Assembly: GCA_002490665.1 (NCBI GenBank)
Contig: DKUL01000056.1
Location: 30,305 to 94,304, forward strand
Reading direction: 5' to 3'
From: Lachnospiraceae bacterium UBA7205
Lineage (GTDB): Bacteria > Bacillota > Clostridia > Lachnospirales > Lachnospiraceae
Length of the DNA stretch: 64,000 nt
Part shown: positions 28,207 to 37,325 of the stretch, piece after piece
Layout of the letters: each line of letters starts with the position of its first letter
Numbering within the stretch: the stretch's first letter is position 1
Notes under the pieces: generated by a model
Told to the model about the DNA's origin: nothing
Databases searched by the model: none
The model's input: the letters and a program-made list of their open reading frames with translations, nothing else
Program-made: the position numbers and the translations under genes

Positions 28207-29622
28207 TTAAAGATCTGAACTCCAATAAATATCAAGGCCTTCCTGCACCGCATCCTCAGCACTCACTGAACCGGTCACGATTTCCGGCATACCGTCAAAT
28301 GTAGGCACCCTGCTCTCGCCCTGGAACAAATCCTGGACTGGTCCTGTAAAGGAAGTGCTTCCTGCTACCATCTTTAAGGATTTTATCTGCAATTCATTAA
28401 ATACATTTTCATCTACTTCCGGTACATTCTTGAGCGCGCTGGAACCGTGCTGTGCAAATTCCGGAACCACCTCGTCGGAAGTCATGTAAGATACAAAATC
28501 AACTGCTGCCGCTCTCTTCTCCGGGTCATCCCATGCCTTTTTCGTAATGTAATATCCGCTGGTCAGTCCTCCGATTAAATCCGTTGCCTTTCTGCCGTCC
28601 TTTGCAGGTACATAGGTGACATCAAACTTTGAAAGCTTTTCCGTATCGAGTGTGGACGGGTCATCCGGGTCTGACTGGCAGGCAGATGCAATACCGTTTA
28701 CCTTCCAGGAGCCATCAAGCAGAAATGCCGCCTTCCCTTCTGTGAACATTGCAAATGTCTCGTCATCCTTTGCCGAGAGGGTATTCTCCGGGAAATATCC
28801 TGCCTCATAAAGCGCCTTGATATCTTCCATTCCTGCTACCCATCCCTTTCCGATTTCATCCTCGATGCTCTCTGGAACCGTCAGATGGTTTTCCGGTGTG
28901 TTGTAATTGAAGATTGCAAACTCCCACCAGTAATGTGGAATGTCACCCAGCGCTGCCGCGATTGGCGTGTAGCCTGCATCCTTAATCTTCTGGCAGTCCT
29001 GTGTAAACTGATCCCATGTATAGTCCGCCCCCGGCATTGCAACGCCTGCCGCATCCAGAATCTCCGTATTGACAAACATTGCCTCCCAGATTCCGTTTAC
29101 CGGAACTGCATATGCCTTGTTGTCCACCCATGATTTCGGAATGCGCCCGTCATCCAGGTTGGATGCATAGTCCGGATACTCTGCCCGGATATCTTCTATG
29201 GATATCACTTTTCCTGCATCAATGAAGTTGTTTGAATCCGAACCGTTAAAGAAAAACAGTACATCCGGTTCAGAGCCGGTCTCAAAGTCCGTTACCACCC
29301 GAACCTTAAATGTGTCGTCGGCGGTTGCAGACATATCCTCGACCTTGTTTCCTGTTTTCTCTTCCCACATCTGGTAGAATTTTTTGTAAGTCTGTGCATT
29401 GCCGTCATTTCCTGCAAACGTGGTGACTACTTCAAGTTCCACGCCGCCCTGAGCCTGCTCTGTGTCCGGCGCCTTCTCCGCACTGTCCGCTGCCTTGTTT
29501 CCCGTATCAGTCGCTGCGGAATTTGCCGTATCGGCCGCTTTATTGTCTCCGCCCCCGCAGGCCGTAAGTGAAACTGCCATGACACCTGATAAAATAGTTG
29601 CTGTAAGTTTTTTCATTTTCAT
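28207..29622 (-). CDS. ABC transporter sugar-binding lipoprotein
   Basis: 471 residues with a lipoprotein signal (LTATILSGVMAVSLTAC, Cys near 22), then a low-complexity Ala/Asp/Thr linker and a type 1 extracellular solute-binding domain (FYQMWEEKTGNKVE, FFNGSDSNNFIDAGKV, YAVPVNGIWEAMFVN). It captures the sugar and passes it to the two permeases encoded downstream. It sits between the sensor kinase gene and the permeases in one minus-strand operon. The sugar is not readable from the sequence; context points to chitobiose-like or other beta-linked oligosaccharides. Confidence 0.9.
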   Translation of the reverse strand: MKMKKLTATILSGVMAVSLTACGGGDNKAADTANSAATDTGNKAADSAEKAPDTEQAQGGVELEVVTTFAGNDGNAQTYKKFYQMWEEKTGNKVEDMSATADDTFKVRVVTDFETGSEPDVLFFFNGSDSNNFIDAGKVISIEDIRAEYPDYASNLDDGRIPKSWVDNKAYAVPVNGIWEAMFVNTEILDAAGVAMPGADYTWDQFTQDCQKIKDAGYTPIAAALGDIPHYWWEFAIFNYNTPENHLTVPESIEDEIGKGWVAGMEDIKALYEAGYFPENTLSAKDDETFAMFTEGKAAFLLDGSWKVNGIASACQSDPDDPSTLDTEKLSKFDVTYVPAKDGRKATDLIGGLTSGYYITKKAWDDPEKRAAAVDFVSYMTSDEVVPEFAQHGSSALKNVPEVDENVFNELQIKSLKMVAGSTSFTGPVQDLFQGESRVPTFDGMPEIVTGSVSAEDAVQEGLDIYWSSDL

Positions 29623-29727
29623 AAAAATACCTCCCTTTGTCCTTTAATATTTGCTACGATGCTTTTGTTTCCATCTGTCTATATCATACCAGACACAAGG
29701 GAAAATAATAATTGTCAGACTTGTCAT

Positions 29728-31497
29728 TTATTGACTGAAATTGTCCTTCTGTGACAATTTAACAATAATTGTACTAACCGTTCTGTTTTCTTCGTCACTA
29801 TCCACAGTAAGACCGCAGTCATCCCCATAAATTATTTTCAGTCTCCTGTTTACATTGCGTATGCCGAGGCTGATATGGGACTCATCCAGCTTTGCCTCAC
29901 CCTCTCCTAAAAGCCTCTTTATTTTTTCCTTGTCCGATTCTTTCAAAATCCCATCATTTATGACTTTAATGTACAGCTTGTCCGATTCTCTGTATATCTT
30001 TATATCAACAATTCCTTTCCTGTTTTCCTCCACCCCGTGCTCCACCGCATTTTCCACAATAGGCTGTATAATAAGAATGGGGACCTGCACACCCAATAAG
30101 CTTTCATCAATTTGCCTGTGAACCTGGAACCTCTCCCCATAGCGGCTGGAAATAATGTACAGATATGCGTCCACATATGACAGTTCCTCGGAAAGCATCA
30201 CAAATCGTCTCTGCTTGCGGTTCATGGTAGCATTGAGCATCGTGGTAAGGGCTTCAATCATGCCGCACACGTCCTCATTCCCATTCATCCTGGCTTCCCA
30301 GTTTATGATTTCCAGGGTATTATTTAAAAAGTGCGGGTTTATCTGGGACTGCAATGCCTTGATATTGGCGTCCTTCAGGGCAAGTTCCTCCTCGTATATG
30401 GTCTCAAACTGATACTTTAACTCCGAGGACATGGTGTTAAATGCCCTGTCCAGATACGCAAATTCATCACTGCTGTCCTGTACCTCCACCTGATGGCCAT
30501 AATTCCCCAGGGCAATCTCCCTGGCTCCCTGAATCAGTTCTTCCATAGGGCTTGTGACCTTTGTATGGACAAAGCGAAAAACGACTGCAATCAGCAAAAT
30601 CATAAAAAATAATGCCAGGATAAAGACATACCGCAGCACCACGGTCTCATCGATAATGCTTCTGGAATTCAGCTCCACGACATAGGCAATCTGCTGCTGC
30701 TCCCATTGTACCACTTTATACACATATGCTTCTTTGCGGTTGTTGTAATACACGCTTCCCTCTGTAGGCTGTTCGATAAATTCCGGATTAAACCGCTGTT
30801 CCAACCCATTTCTGATAATCGGAATGCCATCAATATAAATTTCATAATTTTCATTTCCCCAGATACTGTTCAGGCTTTCAAGCATATCCTCAGGCTTAAG
30901 CTCCATAACAAGGATGGCATAAGGAACAAAGGAGCTGTTAACCAGATTCCTCACAAGATAAAGATGTCCGTCACCCTCCATCAGTACAATTCCCGTATCA
31001 AGGTTTTTGCTTTTTTCTATCACCTTCTCCTGCATGTGGTTCATGAAATAATTCCTTCTATTGTACAACTGATTTCCCGTATTGTTATCCTGATATGTAT
31101 TATAGGTGTAAAACAATTCCTCCGGGTCATCAAGGAAAAAAAGCATGGTACACAGAATGCGGACATCATATTTGTACTGCTGGGCAAGAAAATTATTAAT
31201 TTGTTTTTTGTCCTGGATACTCTCCCCCTGGCACAGATATTTCATATAGCTGTTGCGTATGGTGCTGTTATAGGAGGCATTCTTTGACAATAAAACCATT
31301 TCCTGCAGCTGCATGTCACAAATTTCCACCGCCTTGTCCGCGGAGACAACAATTGTCTTTTCTATCTGATTTTTTATCATGGAAGATACGCTAAAAATCA
31401 TACCCAGTGTAAAAACCAGAAGGGGAAGCAGCCACCCAAACAACAACATCCGAACCATTTTCCACCTTAAACTTTTTCTATTTCCCAGTTTTTCCAT
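29728..31497 (-). CDS. YesM-type sensor histidine kinase
   Basis: 589 residues from ATG 31497, chosen because AAAGGAG lies just upstream; the frame continues 46 codons further but that part is translated repeat DNA. Layout: a membrane helix near 20-40, an extracellular sensor of about 240 residues, a second helix (VLRYVFILALFFMILLIAVV), HAMP, then the His_kinase domain with QINPHFLNNTLEIINW (phosphoacceptor His) and the ATPase with PIVENAVEHG. It should sense an extracellular sugar or the loaded binding protein and phosphorylate the AraC-type regulator at 25588-26370. Confidence 0.9.
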   Translation of the reverse strand: MEKLGNRKSLRWKMVRMLLFGWLLPLLVFTLGMIFSVSSMIKNQIEKTIVVSADKAVEICDMQLQEMVLLSKNASYNSTIRNSYMKYLCQGESIQDKKQINNFLAQQYKYDVRILCTMLFFLDDPEELFYTYNTYQDNNTGNQLYNRRNYFMNHMQEKVIEKSKNLDTGIVLMEGDGHLYLVRNLVNSSFVPYAILVMELKPEDMLESLNSIWGNENYEIYIDGIPIIRNGLEQRFNPEFIEQPTEGSVYYNNRKEAYVYKVVQWEQQQIAYVVELNSRSIIDETVVLRYVFILALFFMILLIAVVFRFVHTKVTSPMEELIQGAREIALGNYGHQVEVQDSSDEFAYLDRAFNTMSSELKYQFETIYEEELALKDANIKALQSQINPHFLNNTLEIINWEARMNGNEDVCGMIEALTTMLNATMNRKQRRFVMLSEELSYVDAYLYIISSRYGERFQVHRQIDESLLGVQVPILIIQPIVENAVEHGVEENRKGIVDIKIYRESDKLYIKVINDGILKESDKEKIKRLLGEGEAKLDESHISLGIRNVNRRLKIIYGDDCGLTVDSDEENRTVSTIIVKLSQKDNFSQ

Positions 31498-31544
31498 AAC
31501 CCTTGCTCCTTTTACCATGTCTTCCTTATGCAACGCTTCAGCTG

Positions 31545-31737
31545 CATATTTCCTTTGGACGCCCGTATTCAATCGAGTAGGGGATTCCCTTTTTCCCCTA
31601 CTCGCCGCGCCGGGCGTCCGCCAGCTTGCTGGCATATTTCCTTTGGACGCCCATATTCAATCGAGTAGGGGATTCCCTTTTTCCCCTGCTCGCCGCGCCG
31701 GGCGTCCGCCAGCTTGCTGGCATATTTCCTTTGGACG
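31545..31737. repeat. Tandem 88-bp repeat, two full copies and a partial third
   Basis: Units begin at 31545, 31633 and 31721, exactly 88 bases apart. The first two are nearly identical and the third is cut off after about 17 bases. Each full unit holds a nested hairpin: outer arms GGACGCCC.../...GGGCGTCC around an inner CGAGTAGGGGA/TCCCC(T)ACTCG stem, followed by a GCCAGC-TT-GCTGGC hairpin. The inner stem is the family also found at 1241 and 36557. It lies between the phosphohexomutase and kinase genes. Because 88 is not a multiple of three, open frames through it are not conserved coding sequence. Confidence 0.9.
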
Positions 31738-31799
31738 TCCGTGCGCATAAAAACAAACGGTTTCATAGTCTATCATACCATAAAACCGCTCGTAATTAC

Positions 31800-33212
31800 T
31801 TATTTTAAGTCTAAAAATTCTTCATAAATACAGCTGACCTTCTCCGCGTCTTCTTTCCTTGGCATTTCACAAAAGATTCGAAGGAGAGGCTCCGTGCCGG
31901 AAAATCTTGCAACAACCCATCCGCCGTTCTTAAAGTAAATCTTACACCCATCCATATAAGAAATATGGTCTACCTCAAACGGAAGCTCAGGCACCTTTTT
32001 TTCCTCCATAAGAATTTTGTGCATCTCAACTTTCTTCTCCTGGGAAAACTTATAGTCCCGCTCCTCCATATAAATGGCTCCGCATTCCTCCTCAATCATC
32101 TTATAGATTTCCGAGAGACGCTTTCCCGTCACGGCAATCATCTCCACAAGAAGGGCTGCCGCATAAACGCCGTCTTTTCCATTGATGTGCCCTTTTACCG
32201 TCAGTCCGCCTGACGATTCCCCGCCGATAATGGCATCCACCTCCGTCATTTTGGCAGAGATATGCTTAAATCCAACCGGAACTTCATAACATTTCTGACC
32301 AAAGCTCTCCGCCACCTTGTCCAGCATATGGGTCGTAGCAAGATTCCGCACCACAGGGCCGCTCCATCCCTTGTATTTCACAAGATAATAGTAAAGAAGC
32401 ACCAATATATCATTGGGATGTAGAAACCTTCCCGTGTCATCAATCACGCCGATGCGGTCCGCATCCCCGTCCGTTGCAAGCCCGATATCACAGTTCTGGT
32501 CAATGACAAAGGACTGAAGCCTTCTCAGGGTACTGGCAGATGGTGACGGCAGTTTACCGCCAAACAATGTGTCATGCCGCTCATTAATCATCTGCACGTC
32601 GCACCTTGCCGTCAATAAGATTGTCTTTAACGAAGTTTCACTGACACCATACATCGGGTCAATTGCTATTTTCAGCCGCGCCCGGCGTATTGCACCCATA
32701 TCCACCGCGTCGATAATGTTGTCCAGGTATTCATTCAGGGGATAGATTTCCTCAATCAGCCCCGCCTTTACGGCTTCCGCATAGTCCATGCTCTCAACCG
32801 GCTCTCCCTCTATCTCACGGATATAGCGCTCGATATCCTTTGTCTGGGTTTCATCCGCGTCGCGTCCCCCCTTGGTAAACACCTTGATTCCGTTATAGAT
32901 TGCCGGATTGTGGCTTGCCGTTATCATCATCCCATAGGACAGTTCATGCTTCATGGTGTAAAACATAATCAGGGGCGTCGGGGATGACTTGTTAATCAGA
33001 TACGCCGTAATCCCCTCGGCGGCAAAAACCTCCGCCGCCCACTGCATTGCCTCCTTTGCCAGAAACCTTCTGTCATATCCCATGACAATCTCCGGCGCAA
33101 CGCCTTCCGCTTTCATTTTCCGACACATTGCCTTTGCCAGAAGCTTAATGTTCGCTTTTGTAAATTCATCCCCGATAATGGCTCTCCATCCGCCTGTTCC
33201 AAATGATATCAT
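31800..33212 (-). CDS. Phosphohexomutase, probably acting on GlcNAc-1-phosphate
   Basis: 470 residues of the alpha-D-phosphohexomutase family. The phosphoserine loop TASHNP, the metal loop DGDADRIG, the sugar loop GGESSGG and the phosphate loop RFSGTEPLLR are all present. The family moves phosphate between C1 and C6 of hexoses. Sequence alone does not fix the sugar. The gene lies 34 bases after a chitobiose-phosphorylase-type gene, so interconversion of GlcNAc-1-P and GlcNAc-6-P is the likeliest job, linking phosphorolysis to NagA. Phosphoglucomutase or phosphomannomutase activity is the alternative. Confidence 0.85.
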   Translation of the reverse strand: MISFGTGGWRAIIGDEFTKANIKLLAKAMCRKMKAEGVAPEIVMGYDRRFLAKEAMQWAAEVFAAEGITAYLINKSSPTPLIMFYTMKHELSYGMMITASHNPAIYNGIKVFTKGGRDADETQTKDIERYIREIEGEPVESMDYAEAVKAGLIEEIYPLNEYLDNIIDAVDMGAIRRARLKIAIDPMYGVSETSLKTILLTARCDVQMINERHDTLFGGKLPSPSASTLRRLQSFVIDQNCDIGLATDGDADRIGVIDDTGRFLHPNDILVLLYYYLVKYKGWSGPVVRNLATTHMLDKVAESFGQKCYEVPVGFKHISAKMTEVDAIIGGESSGGLTVKGHINGKDGVYAAALLVEMIAVTGKRLSEIYKMIEEECGAIYMEERDYKFSQEKKVEMHKILMEEKKVPELPFEVDHISYMDGCKIYFKNGGWVVARFSGTEPLLRIFCEMPRKEDAEKVSCIYEEFLDLK

Positions 33213-33246
33213 AATAATCCTCCATTCTTGCCAAAGTATTTTTATC

Positions 33247-35637
33247 CTAACCCATTATTACCGTAACCTGATGTTCGGAACCCTTTTCCTGAACACTGAT
33301 TTTTTCAACTTTTTTGCCGTCCAGTAAAATCTCTTTTACCCCTTTCATAACCCCCGAAGGATTTTTTACGGAAATATGATAGACGGCTCCCCGCCACTGC
33401 CGCATAACCTGGAAATTTTCCCAGTCCTTCGGAATGCAGGGGTCGATTTCAAGAAAGTCCATCTGCGGTTTCACCCCGAGTATGTATCTGGTGGCGGCAA
33501 AATACGCCCAGCCCCCGGAACCTGTCATAAAGGGATGTCTTGCCCTGCCAAATGCCGTGTGGTCTTTTCCCATAATAAACTGGCAGTAAGAGTAAGGCTC
33601 CGCTTCCCGAATCTCAATCCTGTCATTCTGATAATAAGGGCACAATGCATCATAAAACTTCATGGCCCTGTCTCCCCTGCCAAGCTTGCATTCCGCCGCC
33701 CATGCCCATGGATTCGGATGGGAAAATACAGCCCCGTTCTCCTTAAGTCCCGGATAAACCCTTGTGACAAAACCAATGTCATCATCAGGCTTTGTATAGG
33801 AGGGTGCATTTAACAACAGCCCATATGGAGTATAAAGATATTCATCCACACTGTCCATTGCCATAGTGCCCTTCTCCTCTGAAGCGGCACCGGAAAGCAC
33901 TGCCCATGTATTGGACTCCAAATGTACCTTTCCTTCTGCATCTTCCTTCGTCCCGATTTTCCGTCCGGTTTTCGTAATTCCCCGGATATACCATTTTCCG
34001 TCCCATAGCTCCCTGTCGCAGGCTTCCTTTACGCGCGCGGCACAATCCCTGTACTTTTCCACGTCATCCTCACGTCCAAGGTAAGCTGCCAGCTCCACAA
34101 AGTTCTGTAAAGCCCAGTAATGCAGGAAAGACACCATGGCACTCTCCCCGCCTCCGAGGTTCAGGCAGTCATTCCAGTCTGCCCGGAGACCCTTGCAGAT
34201 ACCGCTTGCCCCTACCTCCCTGGCAGAAAAGTCAAGAATAGTTTTCAGATGGTCATAGACCGTATCCTCGCCTTCGTCCGCATAGGTGACAGTTTCATCC
34301 AGAAATCCAATTTCTCCGGTTTCTTTTACATATTCCGTCACCGCACTTACAAGCCACAGGGCATCATCGGAGCATGCATCACTGATGCCGTGGATTCTGT
34401 CATTTTTATCCGGCTCCGGAATGACCGTCGGCGATTTGAAAGGCTTCCTTCCTGTATCCTCCTCGAACCACTCCGGCTGGAACAGATGCAGTCCGTATCC
34501 CTTGGAAACAAGTCCTTTCAGAAGCTGCATAATCCTTTTTTTGCACATCTGCGGATTGGAATGCGGTATTGTCATGGCATCCTGCGCCGTATCACGGTAG
34601 CCAAGCCCTGTCCTTCCCCCGACTTCAATAAAAGAGGCAAACCTGGAAAACATGACATTGATTTCCGACTGGTACAGCGTCCATGTATTGATTAACGTAT
34701 TCATGCCCTCATTCGGTGTCTGAATCTGTAGTTTGTCAAACTTGTCCTGCCAGAAATCATGAAGCTTCTCATAAGCCTTGTCCACCTGGGAAAAATCACT
34801 GTATTTTTCCCGCATTTTTCTGCCCATGTCGCGGTTTCCTTCCCCTAAAAGAAAAATCACGCGAACCTTTTCCCCTGGCTTGAGCACGATGTTTTTTTGC
34901 AGGGAAGCACAATGGTTATTTCCAAGCTCGCTGGAACCGGAGCATGTCCCTTTTTCCACCGCCTCGGGATTGTCCTCCGTTCGGTAGCTGCCGATAAACT
35001 TGTCCCTTAGGCAGTCATAGCCATCCGGCTGGAAATTTGCCGTGAAATACTGGAACCCGAACTCCTCATAAAACAAGTCATGCTCAATAATCCCATCCTC
35101 ATAGGACGAACCCGCGCAGTACATACTCATCTGAAAATTCTGGTTGTCTATCATAATGTGATGGAAAGAAAACTCTGCATAACTAAAGATACTTAAATTC
35201 CGCTCCCTGTCATCCGTATTTTCCAGCGTCACATCCCACAGTTCGACATCATCCCCTATGGGAACGGACAGCTTCTGGCTTGCCTTTATTTTATCATACT
35301 CGCACGCATAGACCGAGTAGGACATTCCATGGCGGCAGGAATATTTCGCCTGATCCAGCGGTTTTCCCACCGGCTGCCAGGAAACACTCCAGTAATCCTT
35401 CGTGTCATTATCGCGGATGTACACGTAATGGCCGGGTCTGTCCATGGGAACGCTGTTTGCCCGAAACCTCGTCACCCTGTGATACTCCGGGGTTTTGTAA
35501 AACATGTATCCCCCTGCCGTATGGTTGACCACCACACAGGTATCCTCCACCCCCAGGTAATTTGTCCAGGACGTGGGCAAATCCACCCTTTCAATTACAT
35601 ACTCCCTCTTTTCATTGTCAAAATATCCATAACGCAT
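33247..35637 (-). CDS. chbP: GH94 N,N'-diacetylchitobiose phosphorylase
   Basis: 796 residues from ATG 35637 (GGGAGGTG 7 bases ahead; a TTG three codons upstream is rejected). The full GH94 layout is present: N-terminal beta-sandwich (RYGYFDNEKREYVI), linker helices and an (alpha/alpha)6 barrel with the catalytic ADWNDCLNLGG near 485-495. Stretches such as SRFASFIEVGGRTGLGYRD and the DRPGHYVYIRD region match, from memory, Vibrio chitobiose phosphorylase better than cellobiose phosphorylase. It splits chitobiose with phosphate into GlcNAc-1-P and GlcNAc in the cytoplasm. The adjacent phosphohexomutase and nearby nagAB agree. A cellobiose or related disaccharide substrate remains possible. Confidence 0.8.
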   Translation of the reverse strand: MRYGYFDNEKREYVIERVDLPTSWTNYLGVEDTCVVVNHTAGGYMFYKTPEYHRVTRFRANSVPMDRPGHYVYIRDNDTKDYWSVSWQPVGKPLDQAKYSCRHGMSYSVYACEYDKIKASQKLSVPIGDDVELWDVTLENTDDRERNLSIFSYAEFSFHHIMIDNQNFQMSMYCAGSSYEDGIIEHDLFYEEFGFQYFTANFQPDGYDCLRDKFIGSYRTEDNPEAVEKGTCSGSSELGNNHCASLQKNIVLKPGEKVRVIFLLGEGNRDMGRKMREKYSDFSQVDKAYEKLHDFWQDKFDKLQIQTPNEGMNTLINTWTLYQSEINVMFSRFASFIEVGGRTGLGYRDTAQDAMTIPHSNPQMCKKRIMQLLKGLVSKGYGLHLFQPEWFEEDTGRKPFKSPTVIPEPDKNDRIHGISDACSDDALWLVSAVTEYVKETGEIGFLDETVTYADEGEDTVYDHLKTILDFSAREVGASGICKGLRADWNDCLNLGGGESAMVSFLHYWALQNFVELAAYLGREDDVEKYRDCAARVKEACDRELWDGKWYIRGITKTGRKIGTKEDAEGKVHLESNTWAVLSGAASEEKGTMAMDSVDEYLYTPYGLLLNAPSYTKPDDDIGFVTRVYPGLKENGAVFSHPNPWAWAAECKLGRGDRAMKFYDALCPYYQNDRIEIREAEPYSYCQFIMGKDHTAFGRARHPFMTGSGGWAYFAATRYILGVKPQMDFLEIDPCIPKDWENFQVMRQWRGAVYHISVKNPSGVMKGVKEILLDGKKVEKISVQEKGSEHQVTVIMG

Positions 35638-35814
35638 TGAAAGCACCTCCCTGCTCTGTTCTTTACTTTTATTATAGGAGACAGCGCTTTTTATTGGTAT
35701 TGTTCATTATGGCATCTTTTGTTTTATTTTGGGAAATAATGTATCGCAATGACAAGATATCTGGTAAACTATAACTAAAGAACTGTAGAAAAATATTTAC
35801 AGAGGAACATTTCC

Positions 35815-36561
35815 ATGCAGACGACAATCGACCATCAGCTTTTTTCGGAATCATGCTACAAAATGATAGGCGCGCTTCAGGGACAAAACGGCATCGGCAC
35901 ACTCCGGGAAAAGACAGTGCACAGTGTTTTAAAATATTATTATGCCCCGGATTCCTCCTACCACGAAATTAAAATTGGCCCCTATGTGGCTGACATCTGC
36001 GTTGATGGGGAAATTTTTGAGGTTCAGACACGCAATTTCAACAAAATGCGCGCAAAGCTGGAATACTTTTTACAGGAACACGATGTCACCATTATCTATC
36101 CCGTGGCGCACACGAAATGGCTGTCATGGCTGGACATGGAGACCGGAGAGTGCACCCCGAAAAGAAAGTCCCCGAAAACAGGGACATTTTACCAGATTAT
36201 ACCAGAATTATACAAAATCAAAATGTTTATCGGCAACCCGAAACTCCACTTTATCATCAGTCTGATTGATGTGGAGGAGACGCGGTACCTAAATGGGTGG
36301 AGCCGCGACAAAAAGCGAGGTTCCTCGCGTATGGACGGAAAACCAGTTGATATTTACGATGAAGTCCGCATTGACAGCTTCTCCGATTACATGATATTCC
36401 TACCCGATACGCTCCCCGAACGCTTTACCTCAAAGGACTTAAGCAAAGCCGCCAGAATCCCGCAGGGCAGCGCCGGCACCCTCTTAAACGTCCTGCTCGA
36501 AACCAAAATCATTGACAGGGTAGGCAAAACCGGAAACAGCTACCTATATGAAATAAAGTAG
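35815..36561 (+). CDS. Unknown protein with a PD-(D/E)xK-like core
   Basis: 248 residues, no signal or membrane segment. Residues 25-70 read REKTVHSVLKYYY...IGPYVADICVDGEIFEVQTRNF; the pattern helix, strand, D, strand, E-x-Q resembles the core of the PD-(D/E)xK nuclease fold. The C-terminal 50 residues (RFTSKDLSKAARIPQGSAGTLLNVLLE) look like a winged helix-turn-helix. The family is unknown to me. It is divergent from chbP, and its TAG stop is part of a CGAGTAGGG-family palindrome. A DNA-binding or nuclease role is only inference. Confidence 0.65.
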   Translation: MQTTIDHQLFSESCYKMIGALQGQNGIGTLREKTVHSVLKYYYAPDSSYHEIKIGPYVADICVDGEIFEVQTRNFNKMRAKLEYFLQEHDVTIIYPVAHTKWLSWLDMETGECTPKRKSPKTGTFYQIIPELYKIKMFIGNPKLHFIISLIDVEETRYLNGWSRDKKRGSSRMDGKPVDIYDEVRIDSFSDYMIFLPDTLPERFTSKDLSKAARIPQGSAGTLLNVLLETKIIDRVGKTGNSYLYEIK

Positions 36562-36579
36562 GGGAAAAATTCCCCTACT
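36557..36579. repeat. Palindromic repeat, CGAGTAGGG family, copy 4
   Basis: A 10-bp stem AGTAGGGGAA/TTCCCCTACT with a 3-base loop overlaps the stop codon of the preceding gene and is followed by CG as in the other copies. It may also end transcription there. Confidence 0.7.
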
Positions 36580-36694
36580 CGTGTACTATGTTATTTTATA
36601 TAAAATATCTCAATGTCTGCCACACTTAGCCTTAGTGCATTTGAATTTTCTTGTGGTATAGTGGACTTCCACTTTTAAAAAAAAATTGTTATAA

Positions 36695-36952
36695 CCGTCA
36701 AAGTTAGGACACATTCTTACTGATAATCCGGCTTTACTGAATTATAAGACCGCAGAGGGTAAATTTGTCAAATACAAAGGGCGGTCATACTGTTGGGTAA
36801 ATATTTCAGAGAATAATGTAATTCAACTTAATCTGAAGATTGGAATAGAACTTTTGTCTATCCGAAGCAGTGATATAGCTTTTACAAGGGGTACAACCGG
36901 TCCTCTGCTAGAAAGAGCCGACAACTATGAGAACGAATTCAAAATTTACTGA
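36695..36952 (+). pseudogene. Possible C-terminal gene remnant
   Basis: An 85-codon open stretch without a start codon that reads like protein (TDNPALLNYKTAEGKF, then CWVNISENNVIQLNLKIGIE) and ends in TGA 36950-36952. It may be the tail of a decayed gene. I do not recognise it. The region around it (36580-37010) has no other gene. Confidence 0.3.
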
Positions 36953-36981
36953 ACAATATCTAAGATTTTAACAGAAATCTC

Positions 36982-37010
36982 TTGAAACATTTCACATTCA
37001 ATGGTATTAT
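36982..37010 (+). promoter_or_regulatory. Promoter of the putative antitoxin RNA
   Basis: TTGAAA (36982-36987), a 17-base spacer, then TATTAT (37005-37010): close to consensus and pointing toward the toxin 3' end. Predicted start of RNA near 37017. Confidence 0.65.
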
Positions 37011-37016
37011 AGCAAT

Positions 37017-37124
37017 ACAAAGAGAAAGCACCCACTCCAAAGTGGATGCTCCGAGTTTAGGTTAATGATTGTCCTTACGGACACCGCCTATCCTGTGGGC
37101 AGACAGGATAGGCATTTTTATTTT
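37017..37124 (+). ncRNA. Putative type I antitoxin RNA (antisense to toxin mRNA 3' end)
   Basis: About 108 bases between a near-consensus promoter and a strong terminator, with no coding capacity. It contains small stems (CCACT/AGTGG and GTCC/GGAC) and the terminator hairpin GCCTATCCTGT (37086-37096 with 103-113). It runs convergent to and overlaps the 3' end of the 38-codon toxin gene, the arrangement of txpA/RatA-type type I modules. Boundaries are inferred from promoter and terminator only. Confidence 0.55.
37086..37124 (+). terminator. Terminator of the antisense RNA
   Basis: A perfect 11-bp stem with a 6-base loop followed by ATTTTTATTTT, ending at the toxin stop codon. Confidence 0.8.
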
Positions 37125-37234
37125 CGCTTGTTTCTCTTATCGAGAAAGGCAAGCAACGCAACAACTAAGCTACCAAAGGACATCAGCAATGCTAATATTC
37201 CAATGAAAATCGAAATGATTTCATAAGCCGTCAT
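37118..37234 (-). CDS. Holin-like type I toxin, 38 residues
   Basis: A short membrane peptide: a few polar residues (MTAYEIIS), one hydrophobic helix (about residues 7-31) and a basic tail KRNKRK. This matches the putative holin-like toxin family (TxpA/BsrG type), which damages the membrane when made in excess. The ribosome site AAGGGAGGTG is near perfect, 6-7 bases before ATG 37234. The leader holds CCTCCC, able to pair with this site, as in toxins whose long mRNA is poorly translated. A convergent antisense RNA (37017-37124) is the likely antitoxin. Confidence 0.75.
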   Translation of the reverse strand: MTAYEIISIFIGILALLMSFGSLVVALLAFLDKRNKRK

Positions 37235-37325
37235 CGACGTCACCTCCCTTCCTATGTATTCCGGCACACCGGTTTTCATAAACTTGGGAGGCTACCACCC
37301 TGTCATGGGTACTTTCTGTAGATGT

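Noticed and set aside
31498..31635. Longer N-terminus of the YesM-type kinase
   Set aside because: It is translation of the 88-bp repeat; the ribosome site and first membrane helix support ATG 31497.
31545..31737. CRISPR array
   Set aside because: Only two full units, 88 bases long, with no spacers between them and strong internal hairpins.
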